Assembly (NCBI RefSeq): GCF_016583985.1
Contig: NZ_NRSD01000004.1
Span: 62,001 to 126,000, forward strand
DNA length: 64,000 nucleotides
Direction: 5' to 3'
From: Thiocapsa imhoffii
Lineage (GTDB): Bacteria; Pseudomonadota; Gammaproteobacteria; Chromatiales; Chromatiaceae
Part shown: positions 17,524 to 26,820 of the stretch, piece by piece
Layout: each line of letters opens with the position of its first letter
Numbering within the stretch: the stretch's first letter is position 1
The notes under the pieces: generated by a model
The model's database searches: none
What the model saw: only the letters and a program-made list of their open reading frames with translations
What the model was told of the DNA's origin: nothing
Program-made: the position numbers and the translations under genes

Positions 17524-20044
17524 CGATCTCCTGGTGGTCCTGGCCGGTCAGCAGAACGCCGGCAAGTCGACGCTCTTTAATCTCCTCACCGGCGCCCGCC
17601 AACATGTCGCCAACTATCCAGGCGTCACGGTGGACAAACAGTACGGCGAGTATCGCGACCCGAGCGGCCGCGTGCGGACCGTTGATCTCCCGGGCACCTA
17701 CAGCCTCACCTCCTTCTCACTTGAGGAACGGGTCGCGCGCGATTTTCTGATCTCGGAATCACCAGACCTGGTCCTCAACGTGGTAGACGCCTCGAACCTG
17801 CGTCGCTCGCTGCATCTCACGCTGCAGTTACTTGAGATGCGATTGCCGGTGGTGCTCGCACTGAACATGATGGACGTCGCCGAGCGTCTTGGCGCCCAGA
17901 TCGATCAAGAGCAGCTCGGCAGGCTGCTCGGCGTGGCGGTGGTGCCCACCATCGGGCGCAAGACGGAAGGTCGCGACCGCCTGCGGCAAGTGATCCGTGC
18001 GCAAGCGCGTGCGAAGCAGGATGCGGGGCGGGAAGCGGAGATTCTGGTGCGCTACGGCGATCTCGAACCCGAGGTCGTCGAACTCGCCGAACTCATCGCC
18101 CGCTCACCGGGCCTGGAGTCATTTCCCAGCCGTTGGCTCGCGCTGAAGCTGTTGGAAGGGGACGAGCAGGCTGTGAAGTGGATTCATACGCGCCTCCTGA
18201 CCACTGACGCCGATGCCCTACTCGAGCGTGCCGCGCTGATGCGCGCTGCCTTCGAGGCCGCGCATGGACTCGATGTCACCGATCAGATCGTCGCCTGTCG
18301 TGACCGGGTGATTGCCCGTTTCCTTGAGCGCACCCTGCGCGAGACTTCCGATGGGAGTCCGACCCTCACCGAGCGGATCGACCGCGTTATCCTCAATCGC
18401 TGGAGCGCGCCGCTCTTTCTGATCCTGACGGTCTTCCTCATCTATCAGATCTCGATCGTTTGGGGCTACGAGTTGACCACCTACACCTGGCCGCTGCTGG
18501 CCGCATTCAGGGAAGTGATCGCGAGTCTGCTGCCCAGTGCGGGGTTCCTCGTCGATCCCTACGTGCGCGCACTGGGTCTCTGGTTGGTGGATTCCGCAAA
18601 CACCCTCCTGAACTATGTCCCCATCTTCCTGATCCTCTTCGCCCTGATCGCCATCCTCGAGGACTCGGGCTACATGGCGCGAATCGCCTTCATTCTGGAC
18701 AAGGTGCTGCACCGTTTCGGGCTCCATGGCCAGAGTACGCTGCCCCTGATCCTCGGCGGGGTCTTCGCGGGCGGTTGCGCCGTGCCCGGTGTGATGGCAA
18801 CCAAGGGGATCCCGGATCATCGTGCGCGCATGGCCACCATCTTCAGCGTTCCCTTCATGAACTGCCTGGCGAAGGTCCCGCTCTACACCCTCTTGCTCGG
18901 CATCTTCTTTGTCGAGGGCAAGACACTGATGATGTTCTATATCTCCACCATGACCATCATCTTTGCCCTGCTGGTCGCCAAGCTGCTCACCGTCACGGTT
19001 CTGCGCGGACAGGAAACAGCCCCCTTTGTCATGGAGTTACCGCGTTATCATGCGCCCACCCTGGGCTCAGTCCTGCGTCGCGCCGTTGACCGAACCTGGA
19101 TTTATGTCAAGAAGGTGGGCACCATCGTGCTTGCCGTCGCGGTCGTGGTCTTCACGCTGTTGCAGTTCCCGGGGCTCACGAGCGAGCGCAAGGCTCATTT
19201 CGAGCAACGCGGTCACGCCGCTGTCGCGCTCTTTCAGGACGCACTCGCGGGCAACCCCTACCTCGCGGCACTCCAGGACGCGACACTCACCGATCTGGTC
19301 AACTATTACGACGACTATCGCCGCGCCAAGCTCAACGCCAAAAGCCAGGCGGCGTCCCAGGCCGTTGAGGCACGCTTCCAGGCCCGCAACCCAGAGTTCC
19401 ACCCCTTCGTCACACCACCCGCGGGGGATCAGGACGCCCGTGCAGCCAGTCGCGCGTTGCGCGCGCTCGCCAGCACCCGCACCACGCTGCGTCGTGAACT
19501 GCGCGAGGAGACCATCGTCCATTCGGTGTTGGGCCGCATCGGCCGCGGACTCGAACCCCTGACCCAGTTCGCTGGGTTCGACTGGAAGATCAATGTCGCG
19601 CTCCTCGCCTCCTTTGCCGCGCGCGAGAGCAGCGTCGCCACCCTCGGCGTCTTATTCCAACAAGATGCCGATACCAACGCGAGCCTGGAGGAACGCATGG
19701 GTGCGGCGACCCGCGACGCGGGCGCGACCTCCCTGCTCGCCGTCTCACTCATTCTCTTCTTCGCGCTCTATCCTCCCTGCTTGGCGACGACCATCATGGT
19801 GAAGGTCCAGACCAATTCCTACGCCTGGATGCTCTTCTCGATCGCCTTCCCGACCGCGCTCGGACTCACGGTGGCGAGTGCGGTCCACAGCGTTGGGTTG
19901 GCAACCGGTGCGACCGGACTCCAGATGATGACAGCGGTTTATTTCAGTGCCTTGGCCTTGCTGATCCTGGTCGGTCTCTTGAGTGGGCGATCCCGCCCCC
20001 AGGCGCCAGAAGGACTGCTGGCACGGGCTGCGTCGCGCGGCTGA
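17510..20044 (+). CDS. feoB: FeoB, ferrous iron transporter
   Basis: 844 residues from ATG 17510. The N-terminal G domain has a slightly unusual P-loop GQQNAGKSTLFNLL, G3 DLPGTYSL and G4 LNMMD. Two Gate-type membrane halves follow (GCAVPGVMATKGIPD, then FAARESSVATLGVLFQQ and YPPCLATTIMV) with the conserved Cys-bearing CAVPG segment. A hydrophilic insert of about 130 residues separates the membrane blocks. It imports Fe2+ across the inner membrane, overlaps feoA and is followed 10 bp later by a Cys-rich small membrane protein. Confidence 0.95.
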   Translation: MTRPDDLLVVLAGQQNAGKSTLFNLLTGARQHVANYPGVTVDKQYGEYRDPSGRVRTVDLPGTYSLTSFSLEERVARDFLISESPDLVLNVVDASNLRRSLHLTLQLLEMRLPVVLALNMMDVAERLGAQIDQEQLGRLLGVAVVPTIGRKTEGRDRLRQVIRAQARAKQDAGREAEILVRYGDLEPEVVELAELIARSPGLESFPSRWLALKLLEGDEQAVKWIHTRLLTTDADALLERAALMRAAFEAAHGLDVTDQIVACRDRVIARFLERTLRETSDGSPTLTERIDRVILNRWSAPLFLILTVFLIYQISIVWGYELTTYTWPLLAAFREVIASLLPSAGFLVDPYVRALGLWLVDSANTLLNYVPIFLILFALIAILEDSGYMARIAFILDKVLHRFGLHGQSTLPLILGGVFAGGCAVPGVMATKGIPDHRARMATIFSVPFMNCLAKVPLYTLLLGIFFVEGKTLMMFYISTMTIIFALLVAKLLTVTVLRGQETAPFVMELPRYHAPTLGSVLRRAVDRTWIYVKKVGTIVLAVAVVVFTLLQFPGLTSERKAHFEQRGHAAVALFQDALAGNPYLAALQDATLTDLVNYYDDYRRAKLNAKSQAASQAVEARFQARNPEFHPFVTPPAGDQDARAASRALRALASTRTTLRRELREETIVHSVLGRIGRGLEPLTQFAGFDWKINVALLASFAARESSVATLGVLFQQDADTNASLEERMGAATRDAGATSLLAVSLILFFALYPPCLATTIMVKVQTNSYAWMLFSIAFPTALGLTVASAVHSVGLATGATGLQMMTAVYFSALALLILVGLLSGRSRPQAPEGLLARAASRG

Positions 20045-20054
20045 GAGGTGCGTC

Positions 20055-20360
20055 ATGAGCAACCCCGAGTTCGCGGGCCAGGGCGCGTCCCTGACCCTCC
20101 AACCCGCCCCCACGACCGTCTCCGCGGAGCACCACTTCGGCTGGGGTGATCTCACCCTCACGGGTGCGATCGTGCTGATCGCGCTCTACTATCTCTACCA
20201 CAAACTCTGGAAGGGACGTGGCCGGTGTGCCGACTGCGGCGAGGCGAACTCCTGCGATCCCAACCTCTGCTCCGCACTGCGTCGGGGCAAGGGGGTTGAG
20301 GTGCGCCTTGAGCCTGGCGTCGCAGCTCGGGACCAGTCTGGCGGCAAGGCGCCGGATTAA
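20055..20360 (+). CDS. FeoB-associated Cys-rich single-pass membrane protein
   Basis: 101 residues: a 35-residue N-terminal segment, one membrane helix (LTGAIVLIALYYLYHKLW), then CADCGEANSCDPNLC in the cytoplasm-facing tail. Short proteins with one helix and such a cysteine cluster follow feoB in many bacteria (FeoB-associated Cys-rich membrane protein). The cluster may bind Fe-S or Fe. The 10-bp gap to feoB puts it in the feo operon. Confidence 0.75.
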   Translation: MSNPEFAGQGASLTLQPAPTTVSAEHHFGWGDLTLTGAIVLIALYYLYHKLWKGRGRCADCGEANSCDPNLCSALRRGKGVEVRLEPGVAARDQSGGKAPD

Positions 20361-20414
20361 GACCACTCGATTTGAGGGCGAATCCGCTTTACTTGGTCTC
20401 CCCTTCGATATATA

Positions 20415-20433
20415 AATGCGAATCGTTACGATT
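20415..20433. promoter_or_regulatory. Fur-like box upstream of the porin gene
   Basis: AATGCGAATCGTTACGATT, continuing into ATTATT, resembles the classical Fur box (alternating AAT/ATT hexamers). It is centred about 33 bp upstream of ATG 20457, where it would cover the promoter. Confidence 0.7.
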
Positions 20434-20456
20434 ATTATCTAATTGGAGATCCCGTC

Positions 20457-21668
20457 ATGTCACCCCGTTGCCCCACCCCTCGCCATCGCGCCGCGATCGC
20501 GACGCTCGCCTCCAGCATCCTCGGTGGCCTCGCCCTCCCACTGCAGGCCTATGACGTGACGGATCAGTTCTCGATCGGCGCGGTCTTGGGCGCCGGTGGT
20601 CAGTGCCAGGAAGGGCTCGGCGGCCTGAACGACGAGGCGGGCAATACCTGCCGTAGCGGCATGCCGTTTCAGCTGGAGATGAGTCTGCGCCCCACTGATC
20701 GTGATGAATTCTATGCATTGTTCGGTTTCGCGGTCGACAATGGCTTGAACGAGGTGTCGCCCTTTGTGCTTGCGCCCTGGGCGGTCGATCTCGAGGACGA
20801 CTTGAAGGACATCAATGGTCGTGGACGTGATTACCTGCTGCAAGCCTGGTACAAACACACCTTCTCGTTAGGCGAGGAGAACAGTCTCGGGGCGACCTTC
20901 GGCATCATCGACACCACCAGCTATCTCGATGAGAATGCCTACGCCAACGATGAATTCACGCAGTTCATGAACGAAGCCTTCGTCAACACCGGCGGCTTCG
21001 GCCTGCCCTCCTACGACGCCGGCGCCGCGCTCGAGCTGGCCCTCGGCAACTGGGAGATCAAGGCCACGGCAATGAACGTCGGCGAGAACGACGACGGCAA
21101 CAATTATAATTTCTGGGGCGCACAGTTCGGTTATCGCCTCGAAAGCGCGCTTGGCGAGGGCAACTACCGCGCTGTCATCGTCGGCACATCGAACGCCTTC
21201 TTCCGGCCATTCGGTGAGTCCGAGCACGTCGATGAGCGTGACGATCTCGATGAACTCAACGGTTTATCCGATCACGACGCCGTCGAGGGTCCGGCGCGGA
21301 AGACCAACCTCATGGCGTATGGCCTGTCATTCGACCAGGCCGTCGGGGACCATCTCGGACTCTTCCTCAGGCTCGCCTGGACCGACCACAAGGACATCCT
21401 CGACTATCGTGGTTACTACACCGGCGGCCTGCAACTCGGCGGCAGCCTGTGGGGACGCGAGGCCGACACCATCGGTCTGGCCTACGGCTACCTCGATGGT
21501 GCCAACACCGGCATCTCCAACACCAACGTCGCCGAGGCCTACTATCGTTATGCCTTCAACGACTATTTCGCCATCACCGCCGACGTTCAATACATGGCCG
21601 ACACGTATGACTCCAGCGAGGATGTCAGCGGCTGGATTTTCGGCATGCGCCTCGTTGCCGAGTTGTGA
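20457..21668 (+). CDS. outer-membrane porin, OprB/carbohydrate-porin-like, Fur-box controlled
   Basis: 403 residues. A signal peptide (IATLASSILGGLALPLQA) precedes a body of alternating beta-strand segments rich in Asp/Gly/Tyr, with AWYKHTFSLGEENSLGATFGIIDTT and WEIKATAMNVGEND as in OprB-type porins. The barrel ends with hydrophobic residues (FGMRLVAEL). GGAG lies 6-9 nt before ATG. The Fur-like box suggests iron-dependent expression, so it may admit an iron compound rather than sugar (inference). Confidence 0.8.
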   Translation: MSPRCPTPRHRAAIATLASSILGGLALPLQAYDVTDQFSIGAVLGAGGQCQEGLGGLNDEAGNTCRSGMPFQLEMSLRPTDRDEFYALFGFAVDNGLNEVSPFVLAPWAVDLEDDLKDINGRGRDYLLQAWYKHTFSLGEENSLGATFGIIDTTSYLDENAYANDEFTQFMNEAFVNTGGFGLPSYDAGAALELALGNWEIKATAMNVGENDDGNNYNFWGAQFGYRLESALGEGNYRAVIVGTSNAFFRPFGESEHVDERDDLDELNGLSDHDAVEGPARKTNLMAYGLSFDQAVGDHLGLFLRLAWTDHKDILDYRGYYTGGLQLGGSLWGREADTIGLAYGYLDGANTGISNTNVAEAYYRYAFNDYFAITADVQYMADTYDSSEDVSGWIFGMRLVAEL

Positions 21669-22060
21669 GTCGCGCATGAGTTGCACCGGGCGGTCGGTGG
21701 CGATTCAGCGCCGCCCGGCGACTGGTTGGCTGACATTCGCTGCGAACCGCGGAACATGACTGAGTCCGCATCACGAACATTCCGCGCGTACGACTGATCA
21801 AGGGTCTCCGCTGCGCGCCCCATCCGAAACCACCTCTCGCGTTCGACCTGTCATCGGCCTCGCCCCCATCAGAGGTGAAACCGGTCGATGGTCAGCCCAC
21901 TTCGACCGACGGGGCCGGCCGGGACGAGCCTCGGTCATGGCCCGAATTGACGCGGTGCGCATTGAGACGACTGCGTCCTTCTTTACCCGTGTTGCGCGGA
22001 AAGCCCCGTCGCTTCTAGGGCGGGGATGGATCGCGCCGCACGGTGAACTCGTCCGGCTGC

Positions 22061-22474
22061 TTAGGATGGCGTCTGCTGTTGCTCGATGTACTGGCGCACG
22101 ATGGCGATCGGTGCGCCCCCGCAGGATGCAGCACAGTAGGAGGGGGACCACAGCACGCCTTTGTAGTACCGCTGCTGGATGTCCGGGCGCTCCTGTCTAA
22201 GTAACCGGCTCGAGACACCTTTGAGGCTATTGACCAGCGCGGACACCGCGACCTTGGGCGGATAGTTGATCAGCAGATGCACATGATCGTCTTCTCCGTC
22301 CATCTCCACCAAGGTCGACTCAAAGTCGAGGCAGACTTTGGAGAAGATCGCGCGCAAGCGGGTGATGGCGTCGCCATCGAAAACCTTGCGTCGGTATTTC
22401 GTCACAAAGACCAAATGGACATGCATCGCAAAAACGCAATGCCGGCCGCGCCTAATCGAGTTGATATCGTTCAT
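22061..22474 (-). CDS. tnpA: TnpA, Y1 HUH transposase of IS200/IS605
   Basis: 137 residues from ATG 22474. The HUH motif is HVH in DDHVHLLINYPP, and the C-terminal nucleophile region is IVRQYIEQQ. LVFVTKYRRKVF near the N-terminus is typical. It catalyses single-strand peel-and-paste transposition using the terminal hairpins. Full length for the family; no frameshift seen. Confidence 0.93.
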   Translation of the reverse strand: MNDINSIRRGRHCVFAMHVHLVFVTKYRRKVFDGDAITRLRAIFSKVCLDFESTLVEMDGEDDHVHLLINYPPKVAVSALVNSLKGVSSRLLRQERPDIQQRYYKGVLWSPSYCAASCGGAPIAIVRQYIEQQQTPS

Positions 22475-22496
22475 AGGCCAAATTATACTCGATGCC

Positions 22497-23696
22497 ATGC
22501 AGCGCATCCAAGCCTTTAAGTTCGAGTTGATGCCCCATGGCAAGCAAACGCGCGATCTGCGTCGCTTCGCTGGATCGTGCCGGTTCGTCTACAACCAGGC
22601 GCTGGCGATGCAAAAGGCGCGGTATGCCGCTGGCGAGAAGACGCTCGGCTATGCCGAGTGTTGCAAGGTCATGGCGACGTGGAAAGCCGACCCGGCGACA
22701 CTCTGGCTGCGCGAGACCCCATCGCAAGCGCTGCAGCAGTCCCTCAAGGACTTGGAGCGCGCCTATATCAACTTCTTCGAGGGGCGGGCGGCGTTTCCCA
22801 GCTTCAAGCGCAAAGGCAAGTCCAGTGACAGCTTCCGCTACCCGCAGGGCTACAGGCTCGACCAGGCCAACAGCCGCCTGTTCCTGCCCAAGCTCGGCTG
22901 GCTGCGCTACCGCAAGAGTCGCGAGGTGCTCGGGACGGTGAAGAACGTCACCGTCAGCCAGTGCGGCGGCACGTGGTTCGCCGCGATTCAAACCGAGCGC
23001 GAGGTGGATGTCCCGGTGCATCAGGGCGGGGCGGTCGGCATCGACATGGGCATCGTGCGGTTTGCCACCTTGAGCGACGGGACCGTCTTTGAGCCTCTCA
23101 ACAGCTTTAAGCGTCTGGAGGAGACGCTCGCCAAGGCGCAACGCACCATGAACCGCAAGACCCGGTTCGGGAAGAACTGGAAGAAGGCCAAGGCTCGTGT
23201 CCAGCGCATCCACATCAAGATCGCCAACGCCCGGCGCGACGCCCTCAACAAGACCTCGACCACCATCAGCAAAAACCACGCAATGGTCTGCATCGAGGAC
23301 TTGCAGGTCGCCAACATGACGGCGTCGGCGGCCGGGACGATGGCAGCGCCGGGCACCAACGTGCGAGCCAAGTCCGGCCTGAACAAAGCCATCCTCGATC
23401 AAGGGTGGGGAGAGTTCCGCCGGCAACTGGAGTACAAGACCGCCTGGAATGGCGGGCATCTGATCGCCGTACCACCCCAAAACACCAGCCGGACGTGTCC
23501 GCGCTGCGGGCATGTCGCCAAGGAGAACCGGCAAACTCAGGCCCGGTTCGCGTGTGTGGACTGCGGGTACGAGGACAACGCCGACCTGGTCGGCGCCATC
23601 AATGTGTTAAGGGCAGGGCATGCCCGGTTAGCCTGTGAAGTGAGCGGCGCAGTCAGGCCGACAGCAGCAGGAACCCACCGAAGCGACTCGGCGTGA
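22497..23696 (+). CDS. tnpB: TnpB, RNA-guided nuclease of IS200/IS605
   Basis: 399 residues from ATG 22497. RuvC residues are intact: D in GIDMGIVRFATL, E in CIEDLQVANM and D in DNADLVGAINVL. The zinc ribbon has CPRCGH and CVDCGY. TnpB proteins use an RNA from the transposon right end to cut DNA at the vacated site. The matching right-end hairpin is present at 23724, so the guide RNA probably overlaps the tnpB 3' end and reads into flanking sequence after about 23756. Confidence 0.93.
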   Translation: MQRIQAFKFELMPHGKQTRDLRRFAGSCRFVYNQALAMQKARYAAGEKTLGYAECCKVMATWKADPATLWLRETPSQALQQSLKDLERAYINFFEGRAAFPSFKRKGKSSDSFRYPQGYRLDQANSRLFLPKLGWLRYRKSREVLGTVKNVTVSQCGGTWFAAIQTEREVDVPVHQGGAVGIDMGIVRFATLSDGTVFEPLNSFKRLEETLAKAQRTMNRKTRFGKNWKKAKARVQRIHIKIANARRDALNKTSTTISKNHAMVCIEDLQVANMTASAAGTMAAPGTNVRAKSGLNKAILDQGWGEFRRQLEYKTAWNGGHLIAVPPQNTSRTCPRCGHVAKENRQTQARFACVDCGYEDNADLVGAINVLRAGHARLACEVSGAVRPTAAGTHRSDSA

Positions 23697-23723
23697 GCAC
23701 GCTCGCGCCGAGCGCCGTAGGAA

Positions 23724-23746
23724 TCGCCGTCTCTTTAGGACGGCGA
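23724..23746 (+). repeat. IS605 right-end hairpin (likely part of the omega RNA)
   Basis: TCGCCGTC-TCTTTAG-GACGGCGA: perfect 8-bp stem, 7-base loop, followed by GGATGTCAA, the usual IS605 right-end context. By analogy with characterised elements an omega RNA would span from within tnpB to this end; its 5' limit cannot be set by eye. Confidence 0.65.
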
Positions 23747-23907
23747 GGATGTCAAAAATCTTCACCCCTCACACGGCGTGAATGGTTCACACTTGGTGAT
23801 ATGAAGATTCCTGGGTTCAGGATCACACGGCAGATGGTGTGCGCGACCAACGCACCGAAGGCGGACTCGATCCGGTCCCCGAACGCCGAAACACGCATCG
23901 ACATTAA

Positions 23908-24160
23908 ATGATCGACCCGGCGATCCTGCGGCCCGGCCGGTTCGGACCAGGTCATCCGCATCCCGCTCCCGGGCGACGAGAGCCGGCAGGAGATCTTCAA
24001 GGTCCATCTGCGCGGCAAGCCGTTGGGCGGCGGCATCGATGTCGATGCGCTGGTCGCGGGGAGCACCGGCTTCAGCGGTGCCGAGGTCTCGGCGGTGTGC
24101 AGCCGAGCGGCGCTTGCCGCGGTGCGGCACGCCGTGTCGTGTCGTCCCTGGACGGGCCAC
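23908..24160 (+). pseudogene. fragment of an AAA+ ATPase (Cdc48/FtsH-like), frameshifted
   Basis: The plus strand encodes IDPAILRPGRF, the second-region-of-homology arginine-finger motif of AAA+ ATPases. After one extra G near 23945 the next frame continues QVIRIPLPGDESRQEIFKVH, then GIDVDALVAGSTGFSGAEV and CSRAALAAVRHAV, the AAA+ C-lid. No Walker A/B part is present upstream, where the IS element ends. It is the decayed 3' part of a larger gene, probably cut by the insertion. The rest of the 1-kb stretch 23697-24732 holds no gene. Confidence 0.75.
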
Positions 24161-24437
24161 CGGATTCCGAGCGGACGGAGCACATCGATGTCCGTATCGA
24201 GATGTCCGACCTGACGGATGCGCTCAGCGGTTCCGAAGCCCGGCACGGGACATAGCCTTCGTCCCCTTGATGATTGCCCTGTTTTCCGCCGGTCGAGACA
24301 GGGCCGCTCTCGATGGGGCATCGCATCGGTTTCGGGGACGGGGAGTCCTTCGATGCGAGGCCGACGTTTGGACGCCTAGCAGGACGTACAACTCTGATAA
24401 TCGGCATTGGAATCCGCCGGACTCAAAACAAGAATTG

Positions 24438-24521
24438 TAAGCAGCCGGACGGGTCCACCGTCCGGCGCGATCCATCCCCGCCCTGAACGACGGGGCTTTT
24501 CGCGCAAGACGGGTAAAGGAC
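24438..24521 (-). repeat. inverted copy of the IS left-end sequence
   Basis: The reverse complement of this segment matches 21974-22063 with a few substitutions and small gaps. Shared parts include AAGCCCCGTCG, GGGCGGGGATGGATCGCGCC and CCGTCCGGCTGCTTA-like ends. No transposase gene is attached on this side. It may be a solo end or short palindrome-associated derivative of the same IS family. Confidence 0.65.
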
Positions 24522-24732
24522 GTGTCAACGTGACTGCCGCGAGCATCGATGCCCGGCTGGATGTCGAAATCCAGGGTGGATGCCGCGACCCCGGCGTGAG
24601 CGCGGGTCCGGACTCGGGCGCCGGTTGACGCAATGCGGTGCGGTCGAGATCACCGTCGGCATTGCGTCCGGCACGCCGTTCACGGTTTACTTGGCGGGCG
24701 TTTTCGACCGAAGCCTTCAAGGAGAGACGAGC

Positions 24733-25419
24733 ATTTCTGCCACCATTATCGTCGTCGAAGACGACCCGCGCATGGGTCGCGTGCTGACGCGTCATCTGAC
24801 GCGCGCGGGGTACGCGGTGTCGGTCGCCGCCAACGGATCCGAGATGCGCCGGCTCTTTCGTCATGAGGGAGCGGATCTCGTGCTCTTGGACCTCAATCTA
24901 GGATCAGAGGATGGCATGGATTTGGCCCGCGAGCTCGTCGACTCCACACCCGCGGCCGTGATGATCGTCACCGGCCGTGATGATCTGCAGGATCGCATTG
25001 ACGGCTTGGATGCCGGCGCCGACGACTACATCACCAAACCCTTCCAGATCGAAGAGCTGCTCGCGCGTATCCGAGCGGTCCTGAGGCGGCATGCGTTCGA
25101 GGCGTGCGCTCTCGACGCCATCCAATTGGGAACGGTGACGCTCGACCTGAGCGCCATGAGTGTGAGCGACACCTCCAACGGAGCCTCCCTGCGCTTAACC
25201 GAAACGGAATCCCGCATCCTCGCGACCTTGATGCGTCAGCACGGACGGGCGGTGGGCCGTGCACAGTTGCTGAACCGCGAGTCCTTGACCCCAGACGAAC
25301 GCACGGTCGATGTCCACATCTGCAATATTCGGCGCAAGCTGCGTGACGAGGGCATCCTGAATCTCGTGATCTGGCCGGTGCGGGGCTACGGCTATCGTCT
25401 GAGGCTGGAGAACGACTGA
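24733..25419 (+). CDS. OmpR/PhoB-family response regulator
   Basis: Receiver domain TIIVVEDDPRMGRVL with phospho-acceptor region LVLLDLNLGSEDG, Thr in MIVTGRD and Lys in DDYITKPF. The C-terminal winged helix has LRLTETESRILATLM and DERTVDVHICNIRRKLRD with GYGYRL. The start is unclear. AAGGAG (24719-24724) points to an ATT codon at 24733 (228 residues); in-frame TTG 24691 or ATG 24580 are alternatives with no ribosome site. It is likely the partner of the hybrid kinase at 26821. Confidence 0.88.
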   Translation: MSATIIVVEDDPRMGRVLTRHLTRAGYAVSVAANGSEMRRLFRHEGADLVLLDLNLGSEDGMDLARELVDSTPAAVMIVTGRDDLQDRIDGLDAGADDYITKPFQIEELLARIRAVLRRHAFEACALDAIQLGTVTLDLSAMSVSDTSNGASLRLTETESRILATLMRQHGRAVGRAQLLNRESLTPDERTVDVHICNIRRKLRDEGILNLVIWPVRGYGYRLRLEND

Positions 25420-25640
25420 CCGATTTCGAATGGGAGCACGCCGGCCTGCGGCGATCCGCGCCGCCGGATGGCACAGTCGCACAAATAAGCCCTTTACAAT
25501 GATTTACTTGAAGGAGTCGTGCTCGGTTCGAGACAATCTGTAAGGTTCTCAATCAACTTGAATCCGCGCATTCATCCGCTACCGCCCGGGAGCAGGCCAT
25601 TCAATGAGATCGATGTCGTATCCCGGCCGGGAGAGCCTCC

Positions 25641-26810
25641 ATGCGTTTGATGTGTCTCGATGATGATCCGCGAATCGAGGCCGTTCTGGGGCGTTTCCTG
25701 AAGCGGTTCGGGCATGCCGTGGATTTCCACGTATCGGTTATCTCCTTCAAGGCCGCACTTGCGTCGGATCTCCCCGAGCTCGTCCTGCTCGATCTGGATT
25801 TGGGCCGAGAGAACGGCATCGATGTCATCCATTGGCTAGCCGAGACCCACCCCGGGATGCCCGTCGTTCTCCTTTCTGGGCACGGTGACAATCTGCTCGA
25901 TACCGCGCGACGCATCGCGCGCTCGACGGGGATCCAGGTCCTCGGCGCGGTCTCCAAGACTCGGATGGTCAAAGAGCTTCCCGCAATCCTGATCAAGGGC
26001 GTCACAGCGGCATGGCAACAGCGGGGCCAAGACCCGCAAGCTGGGGCTGCCTTCACCCGGGAGGATCTGGCAAGGCAGATCCGTAGCGGCGGCATTGTTG
26101 CGCACTTTCAACCAATCGTCTCACCGGCCGACGGGCAGTTGAGGGGCGCGGAGGTGCTCGTACGTCTGCAGCTACCGAACGGACAAATCATCAGTGCAGC
26201 GGAGTTCATTCCGCTCGCCGAGTCAAGCGGGCTCATCGACGAGGTCACCGAGAACCTGTTCGAGCGTCTGCTCGGGTCGCGCGAGATGCTGGCCCTGTCG
26301 GGCGTGGCCTTCATTGCGGTCAACCTGTCGCCGCTGATCCTGCAGCAAGAGCGGGCCTTGGTCCTGGTGCGCCGTTTGGTCGACGGGTTTGCGGCGATCT
26401 GCTCCGTCAAGATCGAAATGACCGAGAGCGCCGCTACGGCCTACCCCGATGTCTTGCGCAGCGTGGCGGCTCAGATCCATCTCATGGGGGCCTCACTGGC
26501 GATCGACGATTTCGGGATCGGCTATTCCTCGATGCGGGCACTCGCCGAGCTCCCGTTTGACACGCTGAAGATCGATCTGTCGTTCGTCTCGGAGATGTTC
26601 GCTTCCCCAAAGGCACTCAGATTGCTGCGCGCCATGATTAGCTTTGGCCAAGCACTGGAACTGCAGGTCGTCGCCGAAGGAGTAGAGACGGAGGCGCAGC
26701 GTCAATTGTTGATTGAAGCAGGCGTCGATTTAGCGCAAGGCTATCTGTTCGGAAAGCCCATGACAGCGGAGGCTTTGGCGAACACCTTCTCGACTCGCCG
26801 GCCCAGCTAA
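25641..26810 (+). CDS. receiver-EAL protein (putative c-di-GMP phosphodiesterase, variant EVL motif)
   Basis: 389 residues. N-terminal receiver (CLDDDPR; phospho-acceptor Asp51 in VLLDLDLG) joined to an EAL domain from about residue 150 (FQPIVSP). The signature is EVL (171-173) within GAEVLVRL instead of EAL, but the metal-binding E is kept. Downstream NLSP, EMTES, DDFGIGYSS, LKIDLSFV and EGVET are all recognisable, so activity is plausible. It lies 10 bp upstream of the LOV hybrid kinase gene and so is probably its output or co-regulator. Confidence 0.88.
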   Translation: MRLMCLDDDPRIEAVLGRFLKRFGHAVDFHVSVISFKAALASDLPELVLLDLDLGRENGIDVIHWLAETHPGMPVVLLSGHGDNLLDTARRIARSTGIQVLGAVSKTRMVKELPAILIKGVTAAWQQRGQDPQAGAAFTREDLARQIRSGGIVAHFQPIVSPADGQLRGAEVLVRLQLPNGQIISAAEFIPLAESSGLIDEVTENLFERLLGSREMLALSGVAFIAVNLSPLILQQERALVLVRRLVDGFAAICSVKIEMTESAATAYPDVLRSVAAQIHLMGASLAIDDFGIGYSSMRALAELPFDTLKIDLSFVSEMFASPKALRLLRAMISFGQALELQVVAEGVETEAQRQLLIEAGVDLAQGYLFGKPMTAEALANTFSTRRPS

Positions 26811-26820
26811 CCCCGGTACC

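Larger units (their letters stand above)
21974..23756. mobile_element. IS200/IS605-family insertion sequence (divergent tnpA/tnpB)
   Basis: The element contains tnpA on the minus strand and tnpB on the plus strand, their starts 22 bp apart, the IS605 layout. The left end carries a subterminal stem of CCCCGTC...GGCGGGG type near 22004-22025. The right end carries the perfect stem TCGCCGTC/GACGGCGA followed by GGATGTCAA. Both genes look intact. IS605 elements do not make target duplications, so the outer limits are set by the stems and are approximate. The 392-bp region 21669-22060 holds only this left end. Confidence 0.8.

Noticed and set aside
24438..24521. Second complete IS605 copy
   Set aside because: Only the terminal ~85 bp are present and there is no adjacent tnpA or tnpB, so it is listed as a solo end.
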